28,181 nucleotides of DNA. Origin: JAVKDP01 sp040222185. GTDB taxonomy: Bacteria > Bacteroidota > Rhodothermia > Balneolales > Balneolaceae. Both the position numbers and the translations under genes were made by a program. The stretch lies in contig JAVKDP010000085.1 of assembly GCA_040222185.1 (NCBI GenBank), positions 1 to 28,181 of the forward strand, in the 5' to 3' direction. Below, in pieces: positions 9,152 through 17,369 of this stretch. Every line of letters starts with the position of its first letter. Position 1 is the first letter of the stretch. The notes under the pieces are model-generated. The model saw only the letters and a list, made by a program, of their open reading frames with translations, searched no databases and was not told the DNA's origin.

Positions 9152-9294
9152 TAGAAACTGAAACTCTATATTTTGTCGTTCGTAATTAGTGGCTTTTATG
9201 TAAGGGAAATAAGGAATCTTTGCCGTTCTTGCAAAGGTTAATATCAAAATCTCTCAAACTTTTATATTTACTTAATATTTATCAATAGAATACT

Positions 9295-10212
9295 ATGGGC
9301 ATAATCAATGTGGGGAACATTACCAAAGCATTTGGTAAGAATGTAGCCGTAAATGATGTGAGCTTTAGTGTTGAAAAAGGGCGAATTTTTGGGCTTCTGG
9401 GTCCAAACGGTGCAGGTAAAACCACCACCATTCGTATGATCAACAATATCCTCGCGCCAGATACTGGTTCAATAACAATTAATGGAGAAGAAGCGAGTCC
9501 GAATACTCAAAAGATGATAGGCTACATGCCTGAGGAACGAGGGCTTTATAAAAAGATGAAAGTTGGTGAGCAGCTTCTCTATTTAACTCAATTAAAAGGG
9601 GTCGAAACTAAAAAAGCCAAAAAAGCCATCGATTTCTGGCTTGATCGGTTCGAAGCTTCTGACTGGAAAAAGAAAGAGGTTAGCGAACTTTCAAAGGGAA
9701 TGTCCCAGAAAATCCAGTTTATCGCTACCATCGCTCACGATCCTGACATCTATATCTTTGATGAGCCATTTAGTGGTTTAGATCCTATCAACAGTGAAAC
9801 CCTGAAAGAAGTTATCATCGGCTTGAAAGAAGATGGCAAAACCATTCTTTTCTCTACTCACCGCATGGAGCAGGTTGAACAAATGTGTGATGATATTTGC
9901 TTGTTCAACAAAGGAAAAGCTGTATTACAAGGAAATCTCAGAGAAGTAAAATCTTCGTTTGGGGAGAACACTATTAACCTTGAATTTGATGGCGACGGAT
10001 CATTTCTAGATAAACTTGAAGATGTACGGATTAATAACCGATCAACAAATTTTGCAGAAATTAGAGTATTAAACGGGCAGCCAATGCAGGATATATTAAA
10101 ACTGGCAATGGACCATGCCGAGATTCATAAATTTGAACGTGTTGAACCTTCATTAAATGAGATTTTCATCTCTACAGTTGGCGAAGACAACCTTAAAGCA
10201 CAGGAGATATAA
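9295..10212 (+). CDS. ABC transporter ATP-binding protein, NatA/ABC-2 exporter type
   Basis: This is the ATPase subunit of a predicted ABC-2 exporter. It has 305 aa. Walker A is G36-P-N-G-A-G-K-T43. The signature is a variant L132-S-K-G-M-S-Q in place of LSGGQ, common in NatA-like ATPases. Walker B ends in I-F-D156-E157-P, and the switch His lies in F-S-T-H-R. The C-terminal ~80 residues match the extra domain of the NatA/CcmA-like group (DUF4162-like). The permease gene begins 2 nt after its stop, with a good AGGAG (10202-10206) inside the end of this gene. The substrate (Na+, peptide, lipid or other) cannot be told. Confidence 0.93.
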   Translation: MGIINVGNITKAFGKNVAVNDVSFSVEKGRIFGLLGPNGAGKTTTIRMINNILAPDTGSITINGEEASPNTQKMIGYMPEERGLYKKMKVGEQLLYLTQLKGVETKKAKKAIDFWLDRFEASDWKKKEVSELSKGMSQKIQFIATIAHDPDIYIFDEPFSGLDPINSETLKEVIIGLKEDGKTILFSTHRMEQVEQMCDDICLFNKGKAVLQGNLREVKSSFGENTINLEFDGDGSFLDKLEDVRINNRSTNFAEIRVLNGQPMQDILKLAMDHAEIHKFERVEPSLNEIFISTVGEDNLKAQEI

Positions 10213-10214
10213 TT

Positions 10215-11513
10215 ATGAATATGAGTAAAATTCTCCTGGTACTTAAACGTGAATACCTCACGAGAGTAAGAACGAAGTCGTTTATTATTTCTACACTCCT
10301 AACTCCCTTTGCTTTTATCGCATTCATTGCAATAATTGTAATTATCAATATTTCTGAAGGTGAAGTAGAAAAGAAAATCGGGATTATCGATAATACGAAT
10401 TCACTCTATGAGCGACTGGTCGAAAAAAATGAAAGCCGATATTATGATGTCAGCGATGTGCCTTTAGATACCCTTAGGTCACAAGTACTAAGTGGTGAAG
10501 TTGATGGATATATCATTCTTGAAGAAGCCTTTATTGATAGTTCAGCCAGTTCTACGCTGGTACATGGTGGCAGTGGTGGACTACTGCTCATTGAATCGGT
10601 TGAAGATGAACTAAGAGATGTTGTAAGAGAAGAACGCCTTGAACGAAAAGAGGTATCAGAAGATATTATCGCTATTTTCAATTCCTGGCCAAACCTTGAT
10701 GCTGTAAAGCTTACAGAAGAGGGTGAAACGGAAGATAACACCGTATTCGCAGCTATACTCGGTTTCGTACTCGGTCTCTTCATCTTTATGGGTATCTTTA
10801 TTTATGGCGCCATCCTTATGAGGAGTGTTATTGAAGAGAAGACTAATCGAATTGTTGAGGTTATTGCTTCTTCTATCAAACCTTTGGAATTGATGATTGG
10901 CAAGCTTTTGGGTGTAACATTGCTTGCGGTTACGCAGTTTGCAGTCTGGATTGGGTCATATGTTGGTCTTTCAGTTGTGGCTGCACCTATTGCCGCTATG
11001 ATTGTAGATATGCAAAAGCAAAGTATTCCAGAAGGTGCTGCTGAAGCGGCAGCGGCAAGTTTTGACCCTTCAAAGCTGGATCAATTTATCGTTGATCCAA
11101 CGATATTCATTTACTTCTTCATATTCTTCTTTTTAGGATTCCTTATTTACAGCGCTATTTTTGCAGCGATTGGATCGGCGGTAGACTCAGAGCAAGATAC
11201 GCAACAGTTTATGCTACCTGTAATGATCCCCGTATTTATTGCTTACTTCTTAAATACAAAAGTAATGCAGGACCCGGATTCAAGTGTTGCCGTGTTTGCA
11301 TCCTTGTTCCCGCTAACGTCCCCTATCAATATGATTACAAGGATTGCAGCTACGGATGTTCCTTTCTGGCAAATAGGAATCTCGACGATTCTAATGGCAG
11401 CTACCTTTGCTGGTATTATGATGCTAGCCGCAAAGATTTACCGTGTTGGTATTTTGATGTATGGGAAGAAGCCTTCTTATAAAGAGATTGTTAAATGGGT
11501 TAGGCAAGGATAG
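10215..11513 (+). CDS. ABC-2 family exporter permease, NatB-like
   Basis: This is the membrane subunit partner of the preceding ATPase. It has 432 aa. A charged N-terminus with L-K-R-E-Y-L-T-R-V-R-T-K-S-F is followed by a first membrane segment at about 22-44. A large extracytoplasmic domain covers about 45-175. Five or so further membrane segments run from about 178 to the C-terminus, including the V-I-E-E-K-T-N-R-I-V-E-V motif that typifies NatB/YhaP-like permeases. The gene has a clear Shine-Dalgarno AGGAG 8 nt upstream. A terminator follows the stop. What is exported is not known. Confidence 0.9.
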   Translation: MNMSKILLVLKREYLTRVRTKSFIISTLLTPFAFIAFIAIIVIINISEGEVEKKIGIIDNTNSLYERLVEKNESRYYDVSDVPLDTLRSQVLSGEVDGYIILEEAFIDSSASSTLVHGGSGGLLLIESVEDELRDVVREERLERKEVSEDIIAIFNSWPNLDAVKLTEEGETEDNTVFAAILGFVLGLFIFMGIFIYGAILMRSVIEEKTNRIVEVIASSIKPLELMIGKLLGVTLLAVTQFAVWIGSYVGLSVVAAPIAAMIVDMQKQSIPEGAAEAAAASFDPSKLDQFIVDPTIFIYFFIFFFLGFLIYSAIFAAIGSAVDSEQDTQQFMLPVMIPVFIAYFLNTKVMQDPDSSVAVFASLFPLTSPINMITRIAATDVPFWQIGISTILMAATFAGIMMLAAKIYRVGILMYGKKPSYKEIVKWVRQG

Positions 11514-11538
11514 TCCATTTAACTCGTTCAGAATATTT

Positions 11539-11574
11539 AAGCCAATTTCTTTTTAGGGAATTGGCTTTTTTTTT
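11539..11574 (+). terminator. Terminator after the ABC pair
   Basis: Stem AAGCCAATT (11539-11547) pairs with AATTGGCTT (11559-11567), with an 11-nt loop and a T-run reaching 11574. The T-run overlaps the stop codon of the converging M1-like gene at 11573-11575. Confidence 0.8.
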
Positions 11575-13888
11575 ATTCAGCCAGCTCTTCTTTCATATCA
11601 TTCAACCTCATCAAAATACGAGCGTCAAATTCATCCTGGCTCAGATTTCTGATCATTATAAGAGCGTCACTTGCGCTAAACAGGTCTATTGCATCTAAAA
11701 CCAGTATTCGAATTCGTGGATCCCTGTCTTTACTCAGCTCATCCATTCTGCTTCTCCATGTATCCTGGTTCCGGTCATGTTTTAAAAGAAACTCGATCAC
11801 TTCCCTGCGGGTATTGGAAGAGAATTTATTATCCAGGAATAACTCTGCGATTGGAAATACAGAGTTACTGGTATCTGATTCGACTGCGTATTCCAGTACT
11901 TTCATCACCTTTAAACCAGTAGTATCAGAACGTTCCAGCCTTCTCGCCAACGATACCTGTTCTTCTCCCCCTGTAATTGAGGCATATACTTCTAATGCCG
12001 TATCAAAGATTTCTTCAGAATCCGCCCTGATCACTTTATTTCTAAGCGCATTCTTTACCATATCGTTTTCAGGATAGTTGGCTAAAGCTTCAATTGAAGA
12101 TTTTTGGACATCAGCATCAGGACTGTTTAAACCGTTGATAAATCTCTCTTCTGTTCCGGTAGCTCCAACAGTAATTGCAGCCATGGTACTTAACAATTCG
12201 GCTTTCACTGATTCATCCACTTCCACACCCATAGCGTCGTTCAATGCCAGCTGCAAGTCAGGGTTATCAGAATGATCTGCTAACAGTTTTGCTGCTTCTC
12301 TTCTATCCTGGGCATTTAAACTTCTCAATTGATTTAACAAGAAGAACAGTGGTTTTTTCTCTATAAGCTCTACTTCATCATTGTCGACAACGCTAAGAGT
12401 CACAAACTCTACACTATTGAATAGTTGAACATTTAATGTGTCAACTGCTCCTGTAAAATCAAGAGAGGTTGTGGTAGTATCGTCAAATCCATAAGCCTTT
12501 AGTTCTATTGTAACCAGTTCGTCAATACCATATTCGATTTCAGTAAAAACCAGGTCCAGGTTCGCATCAAACTCATCGAAAACATATTCCACCTGGTATT
12601 TTGATTTAAATTCCTCAAGCTCGAGAAGTGACTCTCTGCTAAAATCGTAGTATTCAATTACTGGTGGAGTAAACCATGGCAAACCTGTTTCATTGTACCA
12701 TGATTCAGCGTAGTCATCATATTCTACTATACCCTTAAACCTTTTTGTAAGATCTGGAAGCGAATTCCTTGTCACAGTACGAAGAAGCTCATCTCCTTTT
12801 TGAAATGAAATCTGATGTCCATTCCATTGCATTATTGAGTGTAAAGTATCAGGATTATTAATAATCGCAGGCTCATCGTTGATGGAGTAATGAAGAACGC
12901 TTCTTATAAAATCCATCTCGCCATTAAAGTTGTGATATTGCTCTGTTTTTTGATATTCACCAAACCACTGGGCGTATATTCCCCGCTTTAGCTGAGCAGA
13001 AAGTGATCCTAAGTTTTCGTAAAGAAATACGATACCCGAACCATGTGTTCTCTCTTCCCAGTAGTTATCAGGCAACACCACTATGTTTAACCCTTCCCAT
13101 GGATACTCAAACGAAAGTGCACTCTCTATATCTTTCTTCAGGATTGAAGCTTCCCGAACGAGTTCAATCTGTTCTTCTTCACCAAACTTTTGTTCTGAAG
13201 TGAATAACCTCACTTTGGTTAATCCTGATGTGATTTCAGAAATAACAAAATCACCGGTGGCAAACCCGAGACTTGTCACCGAAACCGGAGTATTCGATTG
13301 CCAATGCACTTTCTTTTTGGTTTCAGAGTAAGCTTCCGTACCAACCAATTCCCCGTTGAATAGAACTTCGGTCTCATTAGGAATTACAAAGTATGCATCA
13401 AAAGTGAGTTCAACTCTTGGATGATCAAATACAGGAAGCCAGTGATGATGTGCCAATGGGTTCTTTGAAGACCAAAAATTCGACTCGTTATCCTGGTACA
13501 ACCCAAAGTTGGAATTGGATTGCCAGGTAATGGTTACATCGAAATTTTCACCCGTTTCTGCTGTATCCGGTAATTCAATCCACAAAGAATCGTCATGAAC
13601 TCTGAAGTCAGTTTCTGAATCTCCAATAATAACATCTTCTATAGCCATATCACTGGTATTCAGTAATAAAGAAGTTAACCCTTCAATCTTTGGAGAAACT
13701 GTGTATGTAGCTACACCGCTCACCAGGGCTTTGTCTGCCTCTAATGAAAGAGTAAACTCTACATGTTCAAAGTTATAGGGCTGATACGGATGTGAAGTGT
13801 AATCATAGGCAATATCATCACAGGTTTGAACTAATGCGATGAGAACTGAAAATATGCCTAAAGAATAATTAAAGAGCGTTTTGATCAT
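11573..13888 (-). CDS. M1-aminopeptidase-like HEAT-repeat protein without the zinc site (predicted pseudoenzyme)
   Basis: This exported 771-aa protein has a signal-like N-terminus that could end at C23. The M1-type N-terminal beta domain follows (to about residue 210), with the family motif H-H-H-W-L-P-V-F-D-H-P-R. In active M1 enzymes the next domain carries HExxHQWFG; here the equivalent is R302-G-I-Y-A306-Q-W-F-G310. Q-W-F-G is kept, but both zinc His and the catalytic Glu are replaced. The GxMEN motif is also absent (H-G-S-G-I-V-F-L near 282-289). From about residue 530 the protein is alpha-helical with HEAT-like repeats (for example S-S-I-E-A-L-A-N-Y-P). The frame is intact, so it does not look like a decaying gene. 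A scaffold or peptide-binding role is possible, but that is a guess. It overlaps the HisN-like gene by 4 nt. Confidence 0.82.
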   Translation of the reverse strand: MIKTLFNYSLGIFSVLIALVQTCDDIAYDYTSHPYQPYNFEHVEFTLSLEADKALVSGVATYTVSPKIEGLTSLLLNTSDMAIEDVIIGDSETDFRVHDDSLWIELPDTAETGENFDVTITWQSNSNFGLYQDNESNFWSSKNPLAHHHWLPVFDHPRVELTFDAYFVIPNETEVLFNGELVGTEAYSETKKKVHWQSNTPVSVTSLGFATGDFVISEITSGLTKVRLFTSEQKFGEEEQIELVREASILKKDIESALSFEYPWEGLNIVVLPDNYWEERTHGSGIVFLYENLGSLSAQLKRGIYAQWFGEYQKTEQYHNFNGEMDFIRSVLHYSINDEPAIINNPDTLHSIMQWNGHQISFQKGDELLRTVTRNSLPDLTKRFKGIVEYDDYAESWYNETGLPWFTPPVIEYYDFSRESLLELEEFKSKYQVEYVFDEFDANLDLVFTEIEYGIDELVTIELKAYGFDDTTTTSLDFTGAVDTLNVQLFNSVEFVTLSVVDNDEVELIEKKPLFFLLNQLRSLNAQDRREAAKLLADHSDNPDLQLALNDAMGVEVDESVKAELLSTMAAITVGATGTEERFINGLNSPDADVQKSSIEALANYPENDMVKNALRNKVIRADSEEIFDTALEVYASITGGEEQVSLARRLERSDTTGLKVMKVLEYAVESDTSNSVFPIAELFLDNKFSSNTRREVIEFLLKHDRNQDTWRSRMDELSKDRDPRIRILVLDAIDLFSASDALIMIRNLSQDEFDARILMRLNDMKEELAE

Positions 13889-14664
13889 TTATTTCTATGT
13901 GCTTCGAATATTGCTTTTACTTTTGGATAAAGTAGTTTATTGGTTGAAAATCCATTACCTGAATGTATTGTTTCTTCACCATTTGTGTCACTGAAAATTC
14001 CACCAGATTCTCTTAACACCGGAAGTAACGCAGCTGCATCCCAAATGTTGAGAATCGGATCGAACATAATTTCAGCCCTGCCGATTGCCACCATCATATG
14101 GCCATAAGCATCACCCCAGGTACGGTGTAGTCTTGTTTCTGCCATAAGTTCCTGAAATTGTGGTTCCATTCCACATTCCTGGAATCTTCTTATCTCGGTA
14201 ACAAGGAAAGTAGAATCCTTTAATTCTTCTGTATCGCCTACCATACAAGGCTTACCATTGAACGTAGCACCAAGACCGATCCCTGCTGCGCACAGCTCAT
14301 CAAGTGCCGGAGCATTAATAACACCTACTACAGGTTCGTTATCAATCATAATTCCAATAAGAGTGGTATAAAAAGGTATCCCATGAATAAATGATTTGGT
14401 ACCATCTATAGGATCTAAAACCCACTGTATATTACTTTCTTCATTCGTTTTCCCGAATTCTTCCCCGATAATTCCGTGATCAGGATAGCGTTTCAGAATT
14501 TCTTCCCGGATAATTTGTTCTGTTTCCCGGTCAGCAATAGTAACAGGTGAATCGTCTTCTTTACTTATTACTTCGAAGTCTTTTTTGAAGTATTTTAAAG
14601 TATGTTTTCCACCAATGGTTGCAATTTCAATGGCAGCATCAAGCAGCTCTTGGATGTCAGTCAT
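13885..14664 (-). CDS. Inositol-monophosphatase family protein, histidinol-phosphatase (HisN)-like
   Basis: This Mg2+-dependent phosphatase of the IMPase superfamily has 259 aa. The metal-binding motifs are G-E68-E69-F-G, then D84-P-I-D87-G-T-K-S-F, and W-D209-A-A-A-L near the C-terminus. The D-P-I-D-G-T-K-S-F-I-H-G-I-P variant resembles the HisN-type histidinol-phosphatases used for the penultimate step of histidine synthesis. Inositol-phosphatase or 3'-phosphoadenosine-phosphatase activity cannot be excluded. No other his gene lies nearby. It is the first gene of a two-gene unit with the M1-like protein (4-nt ATGA overlap). It is divergent from yceI-1 by 56 bp. Confidence 0.85.
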   Translation of the reverse strand: MTDIQELLDAAIEIATIGGKHTLKYFKKDFEVISKEDDSPVTIADRETEQIIREEILKRYPDHGIIGEEFGKTNEESNIQWVLDPIDGTKSFIHGIPFYTTLIGIMIDNEPVVGVINAPALDELCAAGIGLGATFNGKPCMVGDTEELKDSTFLVTEIRRFQECGMEPQFQELMAETRLHRTWGDAYGHMMVAIGRAEIMFDPILNIWDAAALLPVLRESGGIFSDTNGEETIHSGNGFSTNKLLYPKVKAIFEAHRNK

Positions 14665-14720
14665 GTTATATTTTATTTTCGATGAATTTGTGAATGAGTT
14701 GAATTCAGATTAAACCCTAT

Positions 14721-15314
14721 ATGCTCCCAGGCAAAAAACTCTTTTTAATATCCTTATTTACACTTCTTTGTTTAAGTGAAAGTAGTTTTGCACAGAAAAC
14801 GATGGAAGTCGAATCCTTAATTCTTGAGGGTAGTAAATTAAGGATTAATGGAACATCAAATGTGAATGATTTTGAATGTATTTATGATGATAGGTTTGAA
14901 ACAGACACATTGAAACATATCGTTCAGGTTGAAGAAGCCATTGTTGTGCTAGATGGTGACCAGCTTAAACTTGAAATCGACTCTTTCGATTGCGGAAAAA
15001 GAGGGATTAACAGGGACTTCAGAAATACATTGAAGAGTAAAGTATACCCCAATATCCAAATCGAACTTGTTAAAGTGGTTGCCCAAAATGAAGTCCCATT
15101 TGAAGCTGAAATTATGGCTTCATTAGCCGGAGTAACAAATCGATACATTCTGGAACTTGTTAACCTTTCAATTGAAAATGAACAAACTCAATTTGAAGGA
15201 ACCTTAACTTTAAAAATGAGCGATTTTAATCTCTCTCCACCAACCGCCTTATTTGGGCTAATAAAAGTAAGAGATGAGATTGATGTAAATTTCTTGCTTA
15301 AAATTAGGCAATAA
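14721..15314 (+). CDS. YceI-like periplasmic protein (copy 1)
   Basis: The protein has 197 aa, with a signal peptide ending around S-S-F-A/Q-K (about residues 24-25). The rest is a lipocalin-like YceI beta-barrel that in characterised members binds a polyisoprenoid. Visible family features are I-N-G-T-S-N-V-N-D-F-E-C early in the mature protein (the G-T-S-x-V-x-D-[FW] pattern) and M-S-D-F-N-L-S-P-P-T-A near the end. It is a diverged relative of the second YceI gene at 16629-17192, which has M-S-D-Y-G-I-K-P-P-T-A at the same place. The first copy has three cysteines in the mature chain (C53, C92 and the motif region), which copy 2 lacks. Ligand and role are unknown. It is divergent from the HisN-like gene and convergent with the porin. 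Confidence 0.78.
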   Translation: MLPGKKLFLISLFTLLCLSESSFAQKTMEVESLILEGSKLRINGTSNVNDFECIYDDRFETDTLKHIVQVEEAIVVLDGDQLKLEIDSFDCGKRGINRDFRNTLKSKVYPNIQIELVKVVAQNEVPFEAEIMASLAGVTNRYILELVNLSIENEQTQFEGTLTLKMSDFNLSPPTALFGLIKVRDEIDVNFLLKIRQ

Positions 15315-15346
15315 AAAAGGGCAAGCCTTTCACAACCCACCCTTTT
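15315..15346. terminator. Weak possible terminator between yceI-1 and the porin gene
   Basis: AAAAGGG (15315-15321) can pair with CCCTTTT (15340-15346) across an 18-nt loop. A T-rich run follows on the minus strand. The loop is long, so the call is weak. Confidence 0.35.
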
Positions 15347-15363
15347 GGTTAATAGAGGTATCT

Positions 15364-16605
15364 TTAGAAAGCGATCACAGCTTCAAACACCACTCCATTA
15401 AATTCTGCGCCTTGAAATAGTGTGCCATTAAAGCCATCACCATCATAAGTTTGCTCTACATATTCAAACTTGGCAAGTACGTTATTTGTTAAGAACCAGC
15501 CTGCTCCGATATTAAATCGATCAATTTCGCTGGTTGAAGAGGCATCGGTTTGTTCCCCTGTTACTAAATTATATCTACCTCCTGCGTAGAAATTTTCATC
15601 TGCACCAAATCGATAGATAAGCTCTCCGCCTAATTGAGTGTATCCCCCTCCTATATCGTCATCACCATTATTTACAACTTCGAATACTCCGAAGAATTCT
15701 ACTCCCTGATATTTCACGAATGGGTTTACCATGAATGCAGTTTGGTATGCATATCTTGGATTAAAACGACCGGAGAAATCACTATCGGTAATTACTTCAT
15801 AGTAGCGGGAACCTGCACGGTCACCACCATAGATGTAATCTCTGGTTCCTTTATCGGTACTATTGTAGAAGGAACCTGTTAAGCGTAATCTTAGATCGTC
15901 ATTTATTTGGCTGTCGTACCCTACTTTTCCAAATAAAACGAAACCATCATCACCAGGAGTTGGCTTCTGATTCAACCGACCATTAGTAGCACCTAATACA
16001 CCAATAAAGCCTGAGTTTTGCACTGTTATTTCTGCAAAGGGCTCAGTAGTGAAAGCATCCATGATGTAGTTACCTACAAAAGGATTATGCAGTGCACGGG
16101 CATTATCAGATCTTCTGAAATGTGTATCACCATAATTGATCTCATCCATACCAACTTTAATCGTAACACTTTCCATCAATTCGGATAGAAAGTCTTCTTC
16201 AATGAAATCAAGTTTATCAACCTGCATGTAGCCACCTTTCACGTAAGCTTCAGTGTGGTGTCTTGAAGACAGATAGGTTCTCAGATGCATTCTTAAACCA
16301 TCTTCTAACTGTACATCAAAGTTCAGGTTAGCGGTTGGTAAATTGAAGTTATTTGATAGTTCTGCAAGTGAATCTCCGGAGTTAGTTTGAGAAATTCCCT
16401 GGAATTGAAGAGCGAAATCGCCCCCCACTCTGATTTTCAAACCCTCATATTCAACCGTATTAATTTTTGAAGATTCAAATACATTTAACCCAGCTTTACC
16501 AGGATCAGTCAGAAATTGAATCTCTGTGGTCTGCTGGGCATTTACATTAGCTACGAAGAGAAACATCATCGTAGCTACACTTAGAATTTTGGCTAGAGTT
16601 TTCAT
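15364..16605 (-). CDS. Outer-membrane porin-like beta-barrel protein
   Basis: The protein has 413 aa. A signal peptide ends at about V-N-A-Q-Q (24-25). The mature chain alternates polar and apolar residues, has many G, Y, F and N residues and few Cys, and ends in A-V-I-A-F with a C-terminal Phe, as in outer-membrane barrels. Segments such as G-G-R-Y-N-L-V-T-G and A-K-F-E-Y-V-E-Q resemble phosphate-selective-porin O/P-like proteins, but I cannot assign a substrate. The gene starts 23 bp after the stop of yceI-2 on the same strand, so the two are likely cotranscribed. A GGA lies about 6 nt before the ATG. Confidence 0.78.
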   Translation of the reverse strand: MKTLAKILSVATMMFLFVANVNAQQTTEIQFLTDPGKAGLNVFESSKINTVEYEGLKIRVGGDFALQFQGISQTNSGDSLAELSNNFNLPTANLNFDVQLEDGLRMHLRTYLSSRHHTEAYVKGGYMQVDKLDFIEEDFLSELMESVTIKVGMDEINYGDTHFRRSDNARALHNPFVGNYIMDAFTTEPFAEITVQNSGFIGVLGATNGRLNQKPTPGDDGFVLFGKVGYDSQINDDLRLRLTGSFYNSTDKGTRDYIYGGDRAGSRYYEVITDSDFSGRFNPRYAYQTAFMVNPFVKYQGVEFFGVFEVVNNGDDDIGGGYTQLGGELIYRFGADENFYAGGRYNLVTGEQTDASSTSEIDRFNIGAGWFLTNNVLAKFEYVEQTYDGDGFNGTLFQGAEFNGVVFEAVIAF

Positions 16606-16628
16606 AATCGGTCCATTATTTATTAAGG

Positions 16629-17192
16629 TTAGTTTTTTTGAAAACGGACGTTGAATTCTACTACTACTTCTTCACCTGTTTTCAGTGTGCCAAGCATGGC
16701 TGTTGGAGGTTTTATTCCGTAATCAGACATGTTGATTTGTTTTATTCCGGATGCTGTGAAGCTGCCGTCTGTACCAACCGAATAAGTACCGGTTAGGACA
16801 ATTTCTTTGGTATAACCAGCTATTGTTAAATCTCCTTCAAGTACCAGGGAGTCACTCATAACCTCAACCACTTCTGTAAGTGTAAATGTGATCTTAGGAT
16901 GCTTTTTTGAATCCAGTGCACCCCTGGTTTTATTATTCATTACCCGTTTGCCGCTGTCTACAGATTTCGAGAACGTGGAGAAAATGAGAGACGGGATACC
17001 TTTTAATGCATCTTCTTCAAATAGAAGTGTAGCTTCCCCTTCCATCTCTTCAAGCCTTAAGTCCCAATCGTGTACAGAAGAAGTTCCTGTGACTATAATG
17101 GAACTGTTTTCATTTACAACGGAATAGACAGATTGGGCTTTAATTGTGGAAGCAGTTAGTATTAGAATAAAACCCAGATAAAATACCTTCAT
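16629..17192 (-). CDS. YceI-like periplasmic protein (copy 2)
   Basis: The protein has 187 aa. The signal peptide ends at I-K-A-Q (about residue 20). The YceI pattern is clear: V-T-G-T-S-S-V-H-D-W-D early, then K-H-P-K-I-T-F-T-L in the middle, and M-S-D-Y-G-I-K-P-P-T-A-M-L-G-T near the end. It is likely a periplasmic carrier or binder of an isoprenoid-like lipid; this comes from the family only. A good AGAGG lies 8 nt before the ATG. It is the first gene of a two-gene unit with the porin. A perfect 16-bp palindrome lies 51 bp upstream and may be an operator. Confidence 0.85.
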   Translation of the reverse strand: MKVFYLGFILILTASTIKAQSVYSVVNENSSIIVTGTSSVHDWDLRLEEMEGEATLLFEEDALKGIPSLIFSTFSKSVDSGKRVMNNKTRGALDSKKHPKITFTLTEVVEVMSDSLVLEGDLTIAGYTKEIVLTGTYSVGTDGSFTASGIKQINMSDYGIKPPTAMLGTLKTGEEVVVEFNVRFQKN

Positions 17193-17219
17193 AGCAAATA
17201 CCTCTATTGATTAGGTTTG

Positions 17220-17232
17220 TCCCGGAGCGGGA
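17220..17232. repeat. Small GC hairpin upstream of yceI-2
   Basis: TCCCG-GAG-CGGGA forms a 5-bp stem with a 3-nt loop in an otherwise AT-rich leader. It lies between the palindrome at 17243-17258 and the yceI-2 start, so it may sit in the 5' leader. Function is not known. Confidence 0.35.
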
Positions 17233-17242
17233 TACTACTTTG

Positions 17243-17258
17243 AAGATTGATCAATCTT
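17243..17258. promoter_or_regulatory. Perfect 16-bp palindrome, candidate operator for yceI-2/porin
   Basis: AAGATTGATCAATCTT is an exact palindrome with no spacer. It is located 51 bp before the yceI-2 ATG, a place where a dimeric regulator could control the YceI-porin transcript. I cannot name the regulator, and no regulator gene is adjacent. Confidence 0.5.
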
Positions 17259-17369
17259 ATTTTGAATTCGTAAACAAGCTACTTACATAAAATGAAGAAA
17301 CTATGAAGCCCAAAAAAATGAGTCCAATAATGACTTTAACTAAGGAATCTAAAGAAGAGACTATTTTTA

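Noticed and set aside
9218..9236. CTTTGC-N7-GCAAAG inverted repeat before the ABC genes
   Set aside because: Arms of only 6 bp with a 7-nt loop and no T-tract. It is too weak to call as an operator or terminator.
9152..9247. N-terminal extension of glgA to an ATG at 9247
   Set aside because: The 32 extra residues have no counterpart in GT5 glycogen synthases, whose N-terminus starts at the ATG at 9151. The segment probably holds the glgA promoter instead.
11573..14664. Histidine biosynthesis operon around the HisN-like phosphatase
   Set aside because: Its only coupled neighbour is the M1-like protein. No other his gene is present, so a role in histidine synthesis rests on the motif alone.
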